A stretch of DNA of 64,000 nucleotides from Bacteroidota bacterium (GTDB lineage Bacteria > Bacteroidota > Bacteroidia > NS11-12g > UBA955). The position numbers were made by a program, and so were the translations under genes. The notes beneath the pieces were generated by a model, which worked only from the letters and a program-made list of their open reading frames with translations, did not search any database and had not been told where the DNA came from. Location of the stretch: NCBI GenBank assembly GCA_016787485.1, contig JAEUUL010000014.1:97972-161971 (forward strand), read 5' to 3'. Position 1 is the first letter of the stretch; every line of letters begins with the position of its first letter. Shown here in pieces: positions 35,162 through 45,056 of this stretch.

Positions 35162-35659
35162 ATGAAAATGAAAAACCTGCTCCTGGGATTGATTGCCGTT
35201 GCTGCACTGGGCACTGCTTCTGCACAAAGCCAAACCATTCCGTCTGTAAATGTGAAAGACCTGGAAGGCAACACCGTAGACTTAAAAACCGTAGCCGACA
35301 GTGGTAAAATCATTGTGCTCAGCTTCTGGGCCACCTCGTGTGCGCCCTGCATTAAAGAACTGGAAGCCATCAACGAAAAATACGATGAATGGAAAACCAA
35401 ATACAACATGAAACTGGTGGCTGTGAGCATGGACGATGCCCGCAACAGTAAAAAGGTAAAACCCAAAGTACTGGGTTATGGCTGGACCTATGAGGTATAT
35501 CTGGACGAGAACGGCGATGCCGCCCGGGCCATGAACACCAACAACCCTCCCATGACCTATGTATTGAATGGCAAAGGTGAAGTGGTTTATTCCCATCAGG
35601 GTTACACACCAGGTGCCGAAGACGAACTGGAGAAGAAACTCATTGAGTTAAGAAAGTAA
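35162..35659 (+). CDS. TlpA-like thioredoxin-fold protein, exported
   Basis: This 165-residue protein has a signal peptide (KMKNLLLGLIAVAALGTASAQ). The thioredoxin fold has the redox pair Cys60-x-x-Cys63 in SFWATSCAPC and a conserved cis-Pro region NPPMTYVLN. Such proteins reduce or rearrange disulfides in the periplasm, for example for cytochrome maturation. The cysteine-rich surface protein cluster 1 kb downstream may be a relevant client, but that is only proximity. It has its own promoter and terminator. Confidence 0.9.
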   Translation: MKMKNLLLGLIAVAALGTASAQSQTIPSVNVKDLEGNTVDLKTVADSGKIIVLSFWATSCAPCIKELEAINEKYDEWKTKYNMKLVAVSMDDARNSKKVKPKVLGYGWTYEVYLDENGDAARAMNTNNPPMTYVLNGKGEVVYSHQGYTPGAEDELEKKLIELRK

Positions 35660-35685
35660 CATCCACATTGAATCATAACCTGAAA

Positions 35686-35708
35686 GGCAGCTTTGGCTGC
35701 CTTTTTTT
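35686..35708 (+). terminator. Intrinsic terminator after the thioredoxin-like gene
   Basis: GGCAGC (35686-35691), a 4-base loop, GCTGCC (35696-35701), then seven T. AAA precedes the stem. It starts 27 bases after the stop. Confidence 0.9.
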
Positions 35709-35770
35709 ATGCCTGAAACTCCGCACAATCTGAATCCCGGATGGGAAAAAATCCCTTATTTTGCAGTCAG

Positions 35771-36286
35771 ATGATTTCCAAACCGATTGAAAAAGCACTG
35801 CAACAGCAAATTGCGCTTGAGGCCTACTCAAGTTCTGTATATCTGAGCATGGCCTGCTGGGCTGATGTGGAAGGATTTGAAGGCACCGCCGCTTTCTTTT
35901 ACAAGCAAAGCGATGAAGAACGCATGCACATGCTCAAACTTGTGCATTTCATCAATGACAACGACGGGCATGCCCAGATTGCAAAACAGGACGCACCGCC
36001 CAGAAACTGGAAAGACATTCATTCCCTGTTCAGGGAAGTGCTGGAACAGGAACAAAAGGTGACCCAGAGCATCCATGAATTGGTCAACCTTTCACTGAAG
36101 GAAAAGGACCATGCCAGCCACAACTTTCTGCAGTGGTATGTGAATGAGCAGATGGAAGAGGAAAAACAGATCAAAACCATTCTGAACAAACTGAAGATCC
36201 TGGGCAACGACGGCAGTGGTTTGTACCTGCTTGACCGCGAACTGGGTGAACGCGCTGCCATGGCAGACCCGGAAGGGGAAGCCTGA
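35771..36286 (+). CDS. ftnA: Ferritin (bacterial non-haem, FtnA-like)
   Basis: This is about 171 residues from the ATG at 35771. The ferroxidase residues fall at the same numbers as in E. coli FtnA: Glu17, Glu50, His53, Glu94 and Gln127, with Glu49, Glu126 and Glu130 available for the third iron site. It should form a 24-mer shell that oxidises and stores iron. A TATTTTGC box lies 8 bases before the start; the frame continues upstream to 35741 but that part contains the box. It is followed by the tandem surface-protein cluster. Confidence 0.95.
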   Translation: MISKPIEKALQQQIALEAYSSSVYLSMACWADVEGFEGTAAFFYKQSDEERMHMLKLVHFINDNDGHAQIAKQDAPPRNWKDIHSLFREVLEQEQKVTQSIHELVNLSLKEKDHASHNFLQWYVNEQMEEEKQIKTILNKLKILGNDGSGLYLLDRELGERAAMADPEGEA

Positions 36287-36381
36287 TGAACCATTAAGCG
36301 GCGAATTATCGCTTTTTGCCGGGTAAAGGCAACGTTTTCTCTGTATACAGTGTCAGTCTTTCAGGGAGTGGGTAATGAAAG

Positions 36382-39300
36382 ATGAAGAAACTACAGTTTA
36401 TATTTGTATTGCTGTTCTGCTGGATTCAGATCAGGGCCGGGCACTCTGCAGGGGGTGAAATTACCTGGAAAAGCCTGGGCGGAACCAAATACACCATCAT
36501 CGCCAAAATCTACAGGGATTGCCGGGGCATATCCATGAGCTCGCCGGAATTCGGATTTTTTGCTGGGAAAAACGGCGACAAAAGCTGTGGGTTGCAGACA
36601 TTGGGAGGATTTACCCGCACTTCTATAAAAACAATATCCACGTGGTGCAAAACCGGCAAAGACCCCTGCTACCCGCAGAACACCGGAGGCACTGGAGAAG
36701 GAATGGAACTTCATACCTGGGAAAAATCCATTGACCTTACAGATACTCCTTTCTCTAAATACTACAAAAAATCAGGTTGCCCCGAAATGGGTTTTTATAT
36801 GTCCATGTGTTGCAGACCCGGTTCGATTAATACAGGCATAGGAGGTTCGAATTTTACCACCATTGCCATCATGAATATTGCCAACCTGGAAAAATGTGTA
36901 TCCAAAATAAATACAAGCCCTATCTGGACAAGAAACCCCGTTCTTTTTATATGCTGCAACAGTCCGTTTTATTATAATCCCGGGGTTACAGATTCAGCCG
37001 AAAATGACATGGTGAAATTCAGGCTTGTGCCGGCATTGTCTGATCCTCCCAACAAAGCCTGCACTTATTCTACCCCCTTTTCATATCTGATTCCGTTTAC
37101 TCCGTATTGCACTCCGAATACGGTAGTGAACTGCACGCCGGTGCCCTTTGGCAAAACACCCAAAGGATTTTTTGCGGACAGCATTACCGGTGACATCATT
37201 TTTACACCCACCAAATGTGATGAATTTTCCGTGCTGGTGCAGGAAGCCATCGAATACCGGAAAGACAGCGCCGGCAACTGGCTTGTCATTGGACAAACCA
37301 GGCGTGAAAATCAGTTTATTGTAATAGACAACTGTGGCTACAATAAACCTCCGGCCATCTCCGGAAATTATAAATATGTAGTGGCCGCTGGAGATAAAAT
37401 ATGTATTCAACACAATATCGTGGACGAGTTGTTTTCTCCCAATCAAAAAACAAAAGATACCGCAATAGCCGAATGGTCTGTGCCTTTGAAAAATGCATCG
37501 GTTACTGTAACCCGGGATACATCCAGAAACAAATTCAGCATAGAAATGTGCTGGCAAACTTCCAGTTCCGATGCCAGTCCATATCCCTATGTCTATTCTA
37601 TAGGCGCCCGTGATGACAATTGCTCAAAATCACAAATAGCTTCAAAAGGCATTGTCGTTCAGGTATCACCCAAAGACAGTGCATGGTTTACGGTATCGAA
37701 ACTGAATTGCAACCGCATTTCTTTCAGTGCATTCACAAAAAGCAAAAACAAGTATTCACCATTGGCTTACTGGAAGGTTACAGACAGCGCAACCGGGGCT
37801 CTCACCGGTGAGTATTACCGTATTTCAGACACCACACTGCCTGCCAAAAAAGGAACATTGAAAATTGTTCTCAGCTTAAGTTCCTCTGATTATTACTATG
37901 CACCGGTTACAAAATTTATTCGTATTGCCAATCCGGAACCTCTGGTTGAAATCACAAAAGACACTCATGTCTGTCTGCTTCAGAAATGCCTGATTTCTTC
38001 CAGCGTGAAGTATGCCACAGCGCCATATGTATATAATTGGTACACAGGAAATACGCACGCCCCCGGCGATACTCTGGCTGATTTCCAGACATTGCCGGTT
38101 ACCAAAAAGCAGAATTATACATTGTCCGTAACGGATTCAAAAGGCTGTATTTTTTCAGGGTATACTACCGTTACACCCAGACAACTACCGGTAGTTGCCT
38201 GGACCAATAAAACACCGGCAACATTCTGTGCCAACTCAGACCCCGTAACACTGGAACCTTTTGCCACGCCGGCAAATAAAAAGGCGTACCGCATCTGGTC
38301 GTCAGACGGAAATATTGACAGCCTTGCGCCTGCCGATCATCAGTATATTCCCAAAAAAATAAACAATCAGTCAATCCATCCGGATTCGGCCTATACACCT
38401 GCAGTGTATCTGCAATATGCTGACAGTTTTGGATGCATCGCCACAGACACCGGATACCTGAGGATTCATGCCTTTCCGGAAATTCAACTGCGCGACACTT
38501 CTGTGTGCCAGAATACCGGAGATTTCCGCATTCAATCCATTTTGTCCGCACCCAAAAATCTGAATGCATTGTATTACAACTGGAATTGCATTCAGGCACC
38601 GGCCGGTGTGGACAAATACAATTGTATCGACTATAAGAACGATGAGTACTGGCTGTACCCCGGAACCAAGGGCGACAATGCATACTCAGGCACTTACCTG
38701 CTGCGGTTTGTTGCAGAGCATACCTCCACAGGTTGCAAAAACCAGGATACGGCTTCGGTAACACTGAAACCACAGCCAGTGCTAAGTGTGGTTACCATGA
38801 ACGAAGTGTGTGAAGGCAAAGGATATCTTTCACTGCTACCGGCTGTGTTGAAAGATGGGCAAACACCCGAAGCCGGAGATGGCAGCTTTACCCTCACCGG
38901 TTATAGCAAGAACCAGAACCGGATTTCTTCCACGAAACTGAAAGACGGCTACCTGATGCCCAAAGACAGCGCTGCCGGCGGTACATGGACTGCCATGTAT
39001 ACTGCCAGTAAAAACGGTTGCCAGGCAAAAATGACTTTCTCATTTGCATTTGCCGCATTGCCCGTGGCTGCATTCACCTGCACACCGGATTCCATTGCGC
39101 CTTCCGGTATGCCGTATTTTGACATGCACAATGCGAGCAGGGTGAAAGGAAACGAACCCCTGAACCACCAATGGAACGGAGGCACTGGACAGACCCTGAG
39201 CACAGCTTTTGAACCGCGTTTTACCTACCCTGATGTTCCCGCTTCTTACAAGGTACAGCTGATTTCCACAACCCTGAAAAATTGTGCAGATACTTTCTCC

Positions 39301-39576
39301 AGAATATTGCGGGTTACAGGTACAAATGGTGTTTATTCCCTGCACAATTCCGGACTGATTATCCATACAAACGGCACCATGGAATTTAAGGGTAAATTGC
39401 AGAACATTGAAATTTTCAGAACGGATGGAAGAATGGTCTGGTCTTACCGCGGACAGCTTGAAAATGGCGCCCACATTCCGGATTTTATTCCCAATGGGAC
39501 CTATCTTTACAGGTGCGGACGGTCAGAAGGAAAACAGACGCAACAGGAAAACGGCAGATTTGTGTTGTTGAGATAA
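36382..39576 (+). CDS. Tandem surface protein 1: cysteine-rich YRDC-domain protein with T9SS type A-like tail
   Basis: This 1064-residue protein has a signal peptide (KKLQFIFVLLFCWIQIRA). The N-terminal region of about 430 residues is shared with the next two genes: GGEITWKSLGGTKYTIIAKIYRDCRGI, then NTGGTGEGMELH, PFSYLIPFTPYC, TPVPFGKTPKGFF and EAIEYRKDSAGNW, with many Cys. Then come several beta-sandwich repeats. The last 80 residues (IEIFRTDGRMVWSYRGQLENG to NGTYLYRCG) look like a type A sorting domain. It is probably an adhesin exported by T9SS. AGGGAG lies about 14 bases before the ATG. The next gene starts 10 bases after its stop. Confidence 0.82.
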   Translation: MKKLQFIFVLLFCWIQIRAGHSAGGEITWKSLGGTKYTIIAKIYRDCRGISMSSPEFGFFAGKNGDKSCGLQTLGGFTRTSIKTISTWCKTGKDPCYPQNTGGTGEGMELHTWEKSIDLTDTPFSKYYKKSGCPEMGFYMSMCCRPGSINTGIGGSNFTTIAIMNIANLEKCVSKINTSPIWTRNPVLFICCNSPFYYNPGVTDSAENDMVKFRLVPALSDPPNKACTYSTPFSYLIPFTPYCTPNTVVNCTPVPFGKTPKGFFADSITGDIIFTPTKCDEFSVLVQEAIEYRKDSAGNWLVIGQTRRENQFIVIDNCGYNKPPAISGNYKYVVAAGDKICIQHNIVDELFSPNQKTKDTAIAEWSVPLKNASVTVTRDTSRNKFSIEMCWQTSSSDASPYPYVYSIGARDDNCSKSQIASKGIVVQVSPKDSAWFTVSKLNCNRISFSAFTKSKNKYSPLAYWKVTDSATGALTGEYYRISDTTLPAKKGTLKIVLSLSSSDYYYAPVTKFIRIANPEPLVEITKDTHVCLLQKCLISSSVKYATAPYVYNWYTGNTHAPGDTLADFQTLPVTKKQNYTLSVTDSKGCIFSGYTTVTPRQLPVVAWTNKTPATFCANSDPVTLEPFATPANKKAYRIWSSDGNIDSLAPADHQYIPKKINNQSIHPDSAYTPAVYLQYADSFGCIATDTGYLRIHAFPEIQLRDTSVCQNTGDFRIQSILSAPKNLNALYYNWNCIQAPAGVDKYNCIDYKNDEYWLYPGTKGDNAYSGTYLLRFVAEHTSTGCKNQDTASVTLKPQPVLSVVTMNEVCEGKGYLSLLPAVLKDGQTPEAGDGSFTLTGYSKNQNRISSTKLKDGYLMPKDSAAGGTWTAMYTASKNGCQAKMTFSFAFAALPVAAFTCTPDSIAPSGMPYFDMHNASRVKGNEPLNHQWNGGTGQTLSTAFEPRFTYPDVPASYKVQLISTTLKNCADTFSRILRVTGTNGVYSLHNSGLIIHTNGTMEFKGKLQNIEIFRTDGRMVWSYRGQLENGAHIPDFIPNGTYLYRCGRSEGKQTQQENGRFVLLR

Positions 39577-39586
39577 ACGCAACCCA

Positions 39587-42500
39587 TTGGCGAGAAACAT
39601 CAAATACCTGGTTTTAATGCTCCTGGCGGGTTTCTGCCTTCAATCCAGAGCCTACCACATGACGGGCGGGTATATGTATTACACCCACCAGGGTGGCACC
39701 CAATACAAAATCACCGCCGTGTTCTGGAGGGATTGCCGGGGTATTGCTTTCAACAATCCGTATTTCGGGGTGTATGCAGGCACTAACGGGGGCAGCGGTT
39801 GCGGATCTTATACTCTCAGCGGTTTTACCCGCACATCCATCCGGGATGTGACGTACATCTGTTCTGCGGGTGCCAAGCCCTGTAACCCAACCAATACCGG
39901 GGGAACCGGTGAAGGTATAGAAGAACATGTGTATGAAAAAACGGTGGATTTTTCCACCACTCCCCTGAGTAATTTTACCGGAAAATCCAGTTGTGCCGAG
40001 GTGACATTTTATGCCGGAATTACAACCAATTGCACCCTCCCTTGGCCACAATCCCCATGCTGTGGTGATTATGTGTTAACTACCACTATACAAATAATAA
40101 ACATTCAAAAAACCGTTAATAAAAAGGGAATAAACAACAGCACACGGCTCACCATTCGGCCACAGATTTTTCCGTGCTGCAATGCTGCGTATTTTTATGA
40201 TCCCGGCATTCTGGATACTCTGGACAGAGACAGTCTGAGTTTCAGACAAAGCTGCCAGCTGTGTTATTTAAATTCCGGTTGCAGAAGTTATCTAAGTCCT
40301 TTTTCCTATAAAGTGCCCATAACACCCTACTGCGTAGGAGGTGGAACAGTGACCTGTACACCCAACCCCAATACCAATCCACCCCGTGGATTCTTTTTTG
40401 ATACCGTGAATGGCAGCACCATTTATACACCCACAAATTGTTCTGAGGTTGGCTATATAGCCTTTGAAAGCCTGGAATACCGCAAGGACAGCAGCGGAAA
40501 ATGGCTGAACGTGGGCAGGACCTATTATTCTTTTATGAATATAATATCCTCCTCCTGCGGATATAACAAAGCCCCGGTTATTTCCGGTCCGTATGAAAAC
40601 AAAGTATGTGCCGGTGATAAAATCTGTTTTTCCATAAACGCAAAAGATGAAACTTTTACCCCCAACCAAACCATACCGGATACGGTAAAACTGACATGGA
40701 ACGGACTGATTCCGGGTGCCACCTTTAAAATAAAAGACAGCACGGCCAGGGAAAAAACTGCGGAATTCTGCTGGCAAACCAGTGAAAAAGACATTTCTGA
40801 TGTGGCCTATACTTTCAGTGCAATTGCAACTGACCAACACTGTAGCAAACCCATCCAAAGTTCACGTGCCTTCAGAATTAAAGTGTACAAAAAGGCAAAG
40901 GGAAAGTTCAGTGCCAAATATCTGAAATGCGGCGGTTATGGGCTATATGCCGCACCAGACAGTGGAATGAATGGCAGTATAAAGTACAAATGGGAAATAA
41001 AAAATACAGCTGGTAAAACCATTGGGACGAGCAATAAAAAATCAGATACTTTATTCTGCAATCAATCAGGTAAAATTTACATCTTCTGCGAAATTGCATA
41101 CCCTTATGGCTGCCCGGCTATACTGAAAGACAGCCTGGCAATCCCTGCCCTGCTGGATGTAAAGCTGCCTGCCAAGGACACATTTGCATGCTACAAAACT
41201 GCCCACAAATATACCACCAGCGTATTCAACTCAGCCGGTAATGTGAAATACAAATGGAGTTATCCGAAAACAGAATCTGTTGCAGATACCTTCGACAAAA
41301 TAAATATAACCATTGACCGTGATACAGTAGTGGTGGTAAAAGTTACGGACACTCTGGGCTGCACAGACCGGGATACCCTGCGTGTGAGCATGAAACCCCT
41401 GCCGTATCTGTCTGTGGGTAAGGACCAGAGAATCTGCACTTACCAGCAGGCAACATTTACTGCTACAGTAAAAGACACCACAGCCGGCATAAAATGGAAT
41501 ACAGGAGACACCACTCGCCAAATCACAAAACATATAGCCGGAGATTATATCGCAGTGCTGACTGAAAAGAAATTCCAATGCAGGAAATCCGACACGGTAC
41601 ATTTATTTGTAAATGATACAGTAAAAAGCATGGCGGGAGCTGATGCAACAGCCTGTGCGGGAGACACATTGCACCTCACGGCCAATTATTCTCCAAAATC
41701 ATCTTCTGCATTGCTGGTTTGGTACGATGTAAAAACCGGGGCATTTCTGAATACAGGTACACGTTTGGATGTCATCAATCCATTTAAAGGAACTGATGGG
41801 GCACCGGATGAAACCTACGCATACCAGTTTTATACACGCATCATAGAATCGGGGGTAACCTGTATTTCACGGGATACAGTAAAAACCACCTGGCATTCCC
41901 GACCAAAACTGATATGGTATACCAAGCCATTAAATACATTTTGTCCTGTTCCCACAGCACAATTGAATGTTAAAAACGAAATCAATTCAGGCAATCTGCC
42001 CGGTTGCGTATTCTGGTCTGGTAAATTATTTCAGCCCGATGGGATTGTAGATAACGGAATTCTGCATTATTCCAAAATATCCGCCATTCAACGCATGTTT
42101 CCCGAATTGACCGAAAACATTTATGTTCGGTATACAGATTCAAACGGATGTACAAACAGAGACTCCAATACACTGAAAATAAAAAACATACCCATAGTTA
42201 GATTCTCTGAAAAAACAATGTGTCAGGATGTGGGAAAGATACCTATGAAAAATTTAATTGATACGTTGTATGAGTCACAAAAAGTATGGTATGAATGGAG
42301 TGTAATATCTGCACCGGCAGGCATTCCAAAGGATTCCATCATCCGTGTTGACAGCAGTGCAGGAAAAAAGACGTACTATTTTTATTTTGGCCAAAGCAAT
42401 GAAAACCATTACGATGGAGAATATCAATTCAGATTTTGCAGCGAATACAAAGGAAATGGATGTATGCAATGCGATACCGTTAAATCATCGATTATCGGCG

Positions 42501-43321
42501 AATCCGTTGTGAAAGCGAATGATGCTGAAAAATTGTGCCGTGGTTTAGGTTGGATTTCGCTGAACCCTTTTGTGCAATTGGATGGTCAACCCATAGCAGA
42601 CAATGAAGGCAAATTCAAAATTCTTTCATACGCCGGAAACAGGAGTCATCCTTTTCTCAAAGACACACTTCTGCTGAAAGGCCATACATTCAACACTGCG
42701 CAGAAAACAGGAGCCTGGCAGCTGAGGTATGAAATTGTGAACAAGGGTTGTCCTGCAAGAGATAGTTTATATGTGTATGTTGACTCTGGCCCTGTGGCCA
42801 GGTTCACAGCTGTTCCGGATTCCATTGTGTACCCGTTCAATCCGAAAGTCCAGTTCTATAACCAAAGCAGTTATCCTACAGCACCTTTGCTGAGATACCA
42901 TTGGGATTTTGGTACAGGAAATCCGGCTGATACCTCCAATGATAAGGATCCGGAGTTTACCTACTCCGAAATGAACCGATTCTGCAACATAAGACTAAAA
43001 ACTTACAGTTCCAATGGGTGTGAGGACAGTTTTGCAAAACGCCTGCAACTGGGAAATCCATGGCTGAATAACACGAAATCCATTTCCGGTGAACCGTTGA
43101 TTCTTACCAGGCAACTTGCCATATTGAATTCCGGCATTCAGCAACTTTCCGGTTTTCTTTACGACCCTGCAGGCAGATTGGTCCTGAGTTGGGAAGGAAA
43201 ACAGGGACCGGGTCAAAACGCAATCGACCGCTTGCCCGCAGGTATTTATTTATACAACATAAAAGCTACAGCCAAACCAGGTGTGCAGAACTGGTATTCC
43301 GGCCGGATTGAATTGCCCTGA
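39587..43321 (+). CDS. Tandem surface protein 2: paralog with YRDC-type domain and long repeat region
   Basis: This 1244-residue protein starts at TTG 39587, giving a good signal peptide (MARNIKYLVLMLLAGFC, cleavage near QSRA). The N-terminal domain aligns with genes 1 and 3: MTGGYMYYTHQGGTQYKITAVFWRDCRGI, NTGGTGEGIEEHVYE, CTPNPNTNPPRGFF and FESLEYRKDSSGKW. The middle holds several Ig-like/PKD-like units with DTL or DTV edges, and one PKD motif (RYHWDFGTGNPAD). The tail (LSGFLYDPAGRLVLSWEGK, LPAGIYLYNIKA) is a type A-like sorting domain. Confidence 0.82.
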   Translation: MARNIKYLVLMLLAGFCLQSRAYHMTGGYMYYTHQGGTQYKITAVFWRDCRGIAFNNPYFGVYAGTNGGSGCGSYTLSGFTRTSIRDVTYICSAGAKPCNPTNTGGTGEGIEEHVYEKTVDFSTTPLSNFTGKSSCAEVTFYAGITTNCTLPWPQSPCCGDYVLTTTIQIINIQKTVNKKGINNSTRLTIRPQIFPCCNAAYFYDPGILDTLDRDSLSFRQSCQLCYLNSGCRSYLSPFSYKVPITPYCVGGGTVTCTPNPNTNPPRGFFFDTVNGSTIYTPTNCSEVGYIAFESLEYRKDSSGKWLNVGRTYYSFMNIISSSCGYNKAPVISGPYENKVCAGDKICFSINAKDETFTPNQTIPDTVKLTWNGLIPGATFKIKDSTAREKTAEFCWQTSEKDISDVAYTFSAIATDQHCSKPIQSSRAFRIKVYKKAKGKFSAKYLKCGGYGLYAAPDSGMNGSIKYKWEIKNTAGKTIGTSNKKSDTLFCNQSGKIYIFCEIAYPYGCPAILKDSLAIPALLDVKLPAKDTFACYKTAHKYTTSVFNSAGNVKYKWSYPKTESVADTFDKINITIDRDTVVVVKVTDTLGCTDRDTLRVSMKPLPYLSVGKDQRICTYQQATFTATVKDTTAGIKWNTGDTTRQITKHIAGDYIAVLTEKKFQCRKSDTVHLFVNDTVKSMAGADATACAGDTLHLTANYSPKSSSALLVWYDVKTGAFLNTGTRLDVINPFKGTDGAPDETYAYQFYTRIIESGVTCISRDTVKTTWHSRPKLIWYTKPLNTFCPVPTAQLNVKNEINSGNLPGCVFWSGKLFQPDGIVDNGILHYSKISAIQRMFPELTENIYVRYTDSNGCTNRDSNTLKIKNIPIVRFSEKTMCQDVGKIPMKNLIDTLYESQKVWYEWSVISAPAGIPKDSIIRVDSSAGKKTYYFYFGQSNENHYDGEYQFRFCSEYKGNGCMQCDTVKSSIIGESVVKANDAEKLCRGLGWISLNPFVQLDGQPIADNEGKFKILSYAGNRSHPFLKDTLLLKGHTFNTAQKTGAWQLRYEIVNKGCPARDSLYVYVDSGPVARFTAVPDSIVYPFNPKVQFYNQSSYPTAPLLRYHWDFGTGNPADTSNDKDPEFTYSEMNRFCNIRLKTYSSNGCEDSFAKRLQLGNPWLNNTKSISGEPLILTRQLAILNSGIQQLSGFLYDPAGRLVLSWEGKQGPGQNAIDRLPAGIYLYNIKATAKPGVQNWYSGRIELP

Positions 43322-43403
43322 ATCACATCATTTCAACAAAATTTGTTTCATTTTTTTTCCAACCCTCAGACAACAATTGTGCACTTTGTTCGTCTGACTG
43401 ATA

Positions 43404-44933
43404 ATGATGAATAAATTTCTTTGCATAGTTACGGTATTGCTTTTTGCAGGCACGCATGATTCAAAAGCCTCTCACCTCATGGGGGCCGACATGCAATACA
43501 CCTCACTGGGAAACGGCAAGTATAAAATCACAGCGAAACTCTACCGGGATTGCCGGGGTATTGCGCTGAACAACCCTGCTTTCGGTGCTTTTGCAGGCAC
43601 CGGAGGTGGATCAGGCTGCGGTTCCTATTCACTGGGCATTGGTCTGCGTTCCATCCGCGATATCACCCCCATCTGCAAAACCGCTTCCAAACCCTGCAGT
43701 CCGCCAAATACAGGGGCAACAGGCACCGGGGTGGAAGAACATGTGTTTGACACCATTGTGGATTTCAACACGGCCCCACTGAACCTTTTTACCGGAAAAT
43801 CTTCCTGTGGGGAAGTGACTTTTTATATCGGACAGTGCTGCCGCAACGGAGCCATCACCACTGGCGCCGCCGGTAACGACTTCTTTGCCACCTGTACCAT
43901 CAACTTCAACAACCTGGGCGCCATTTCCGGTTCGGCCACCAACAGCAGTCCGGAATACAGCAATTCCCCCATTATTTTTACCTGTTGCAACCAGCCCTAT
44001 CGCTACAACCACGGCAGTAAGGACCTGGCTGAAAGGGATTCCCTCTCTTATCGTCTGGTACCCGGTCTCAGCACGGCTTCCGGCGTTTCCGTGAACTACT
44101 CATCTCCCTTTTCCTACAAATACCCCCTTACATCCTATTGCGCCACCCCCGGGGTGATAAACTGCACACCCAATCCCAATGCCAAACCTCCCCGCGGCTT
44201 TTTTCTCGACACAGGCAATGGAGACCTTGTATTTACGCCGGTCAATTGCAGCGAGGTGGCCATCATTGCCGTGGAAGTAACCGAACACAGGAAAACCCCT
44301 GGTGGCAACTGGGTATGGATAGGCAAATCCCGCAGAGATATACAGATTGTCATCCGCGACGATTGCGGGCCAAACAATCCGCCGGAAATAGCAGGACCTT
44401 CTGTGATTTCAGTCTGTCCCGGGGACAGCGGATGCGTGACCTATACCATCACCGACGCGCAGGCCCTGCCCAATCAAACCAAAGCAGATACCGTGACAGC
44501 AATCTGGAATCAAGGCGTTCCCGGTGCCACATTCCGGATCAAAGACACCACAGCAAGGGAAAAAGAAGCAGTTTTCTGCTGGAAAGTGCCACAAGATGCT
44601 GCCGGAAAGACGTTCTCGTTTACAATTATGGCAGAAGACCAGGCTTGTCCGGTTAAAAGCCAGACAATCAAAGGTGTTCAAATTAAGGTATGCGACAAAA
44701 CCTCGTCACTTGCATCGAAGGCTCAAACCAGACTGCACCTTTATCCCCAGCCATGCCATACAGGTGACTTTCTGCATGGATTGGAAAGCGGCCGTGCATG
44801 GTTACTGCTCGATTTCAATGGCCGGGTTTGTGGAGAAGGAAGTAATCCGGCTACGCTGAAAGCTCCTGATAAACCGGGCATTTACCTGCTGCGCAGCGGA
44901 AACTCAGCCACCCTGATACAGGTATTGCCCTGA
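43404..44933 (+). CDS. Tandem surface protein 3: short paralog, YRDC-type domain plus T9SS type A tail
   Basis: This 509-residue protein has signal peptide MNKFLCIVTVLLFAG. The shared N-terminal domain covers residues 25-430 (MGADMQYTSLGNGKYKITAKLYRDCRGI, NTGATGTGVEEHVFD, CTPNPNAKPPRGFFLD). It is joined almost directly to a sorting tail (LHLYPQPCHTGDFLHGL to PGIYLLRSGN), without the long middle region of the other two paralogs. It therefore defines the minimal unit of the family. A perfect hairpin follows its stop, separating it from gldA. Confidence 0.82.
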   Translation: MMNKFLCIVTVLLFAGTHDSKASHLMGADMQYTSLGNGKYKITAKLYRDCRGIALNNPAFGAFAGTGGGSGCGSYSLGIGLRSIRDITPICKTASKPCSPPNTGATGTGVEEHVFDTIVDFNTAPLNLFTGKSSCGEVTFYIGQCCRNGAITTGAAGNDFFATCTINFNNLGAISGSATNSSPEYSNSPIIFTCCNQPYRYNHGSKDLAERDSLSYRLVPGLSTASGVSVNYSSPFSYKYPLTSYCATPGVINCTPNPNAKPPRGFFLDTGNGDLVFTPVNCSEVAIIAVEVTEHRKTPGGNWVWIGKSRRDIQIVIRDDCGPNNPPEIAGPSVISVCPGDSGCVTYTITDAQALPNQTKADTVTAIWNQGVPGATFRIKDTTAREKEAVFCWKVPQDAAGKTFSFTIMAEDQACPVKSQTIKGVQIKVCDKTSSLASKAQTRLHLYPQPCHTGDFLHGLESGRAWLLLDFNGRVCGEGSNPATLKAPDKPGIYLLRSGNSATLIQVLP

Positions 44934-44940
44934 AAACAGC

Positions 44941-44959
44941 CCGGTGGGATTCCCACCGG
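44941..44959 (+). terminator. Hairpin after the tandem surface-protein genes
   Basis: CCGGTGGGA (44941-44949) and TCCCACCGG (44951-44959) are perfect inverted arms about a single base, giving an 8-bp stem with a 3-base loop. No T run follows, so it may be a weak terminator, an mRNA stabiliser or an operator. Confidence 0.5.
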
Positions 44960-45037
44960 ATTGTCAAAAACAGGACAATACACAGCTATGTGCATGATTC
45001 TGGCTTTTTCCCCGTTACTACAACAGTCCTGATGGCT

Positions 45038-45045
45038 TATTTTTG
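45038..45045 (+). promoter_or_regulatory. -7 box of gldA-gldF-gldG
   Basis: TATTTTTG is a full TAnnTTTG match, 11 bases before the GTG start of gldA. No convincing -33 TTG lies at the expected distance. Confidence 0.6.
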
Positions 45046-45056
45046 CCACCGATTCT

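Noticed and set aside
36382..44933. Considered a tandem repeat array or CRISPR-like structure because of recurring similar stretches
   Set aside because: The similarity is protein-level paralogy between three genes. No short evenly spaced repeats are present.
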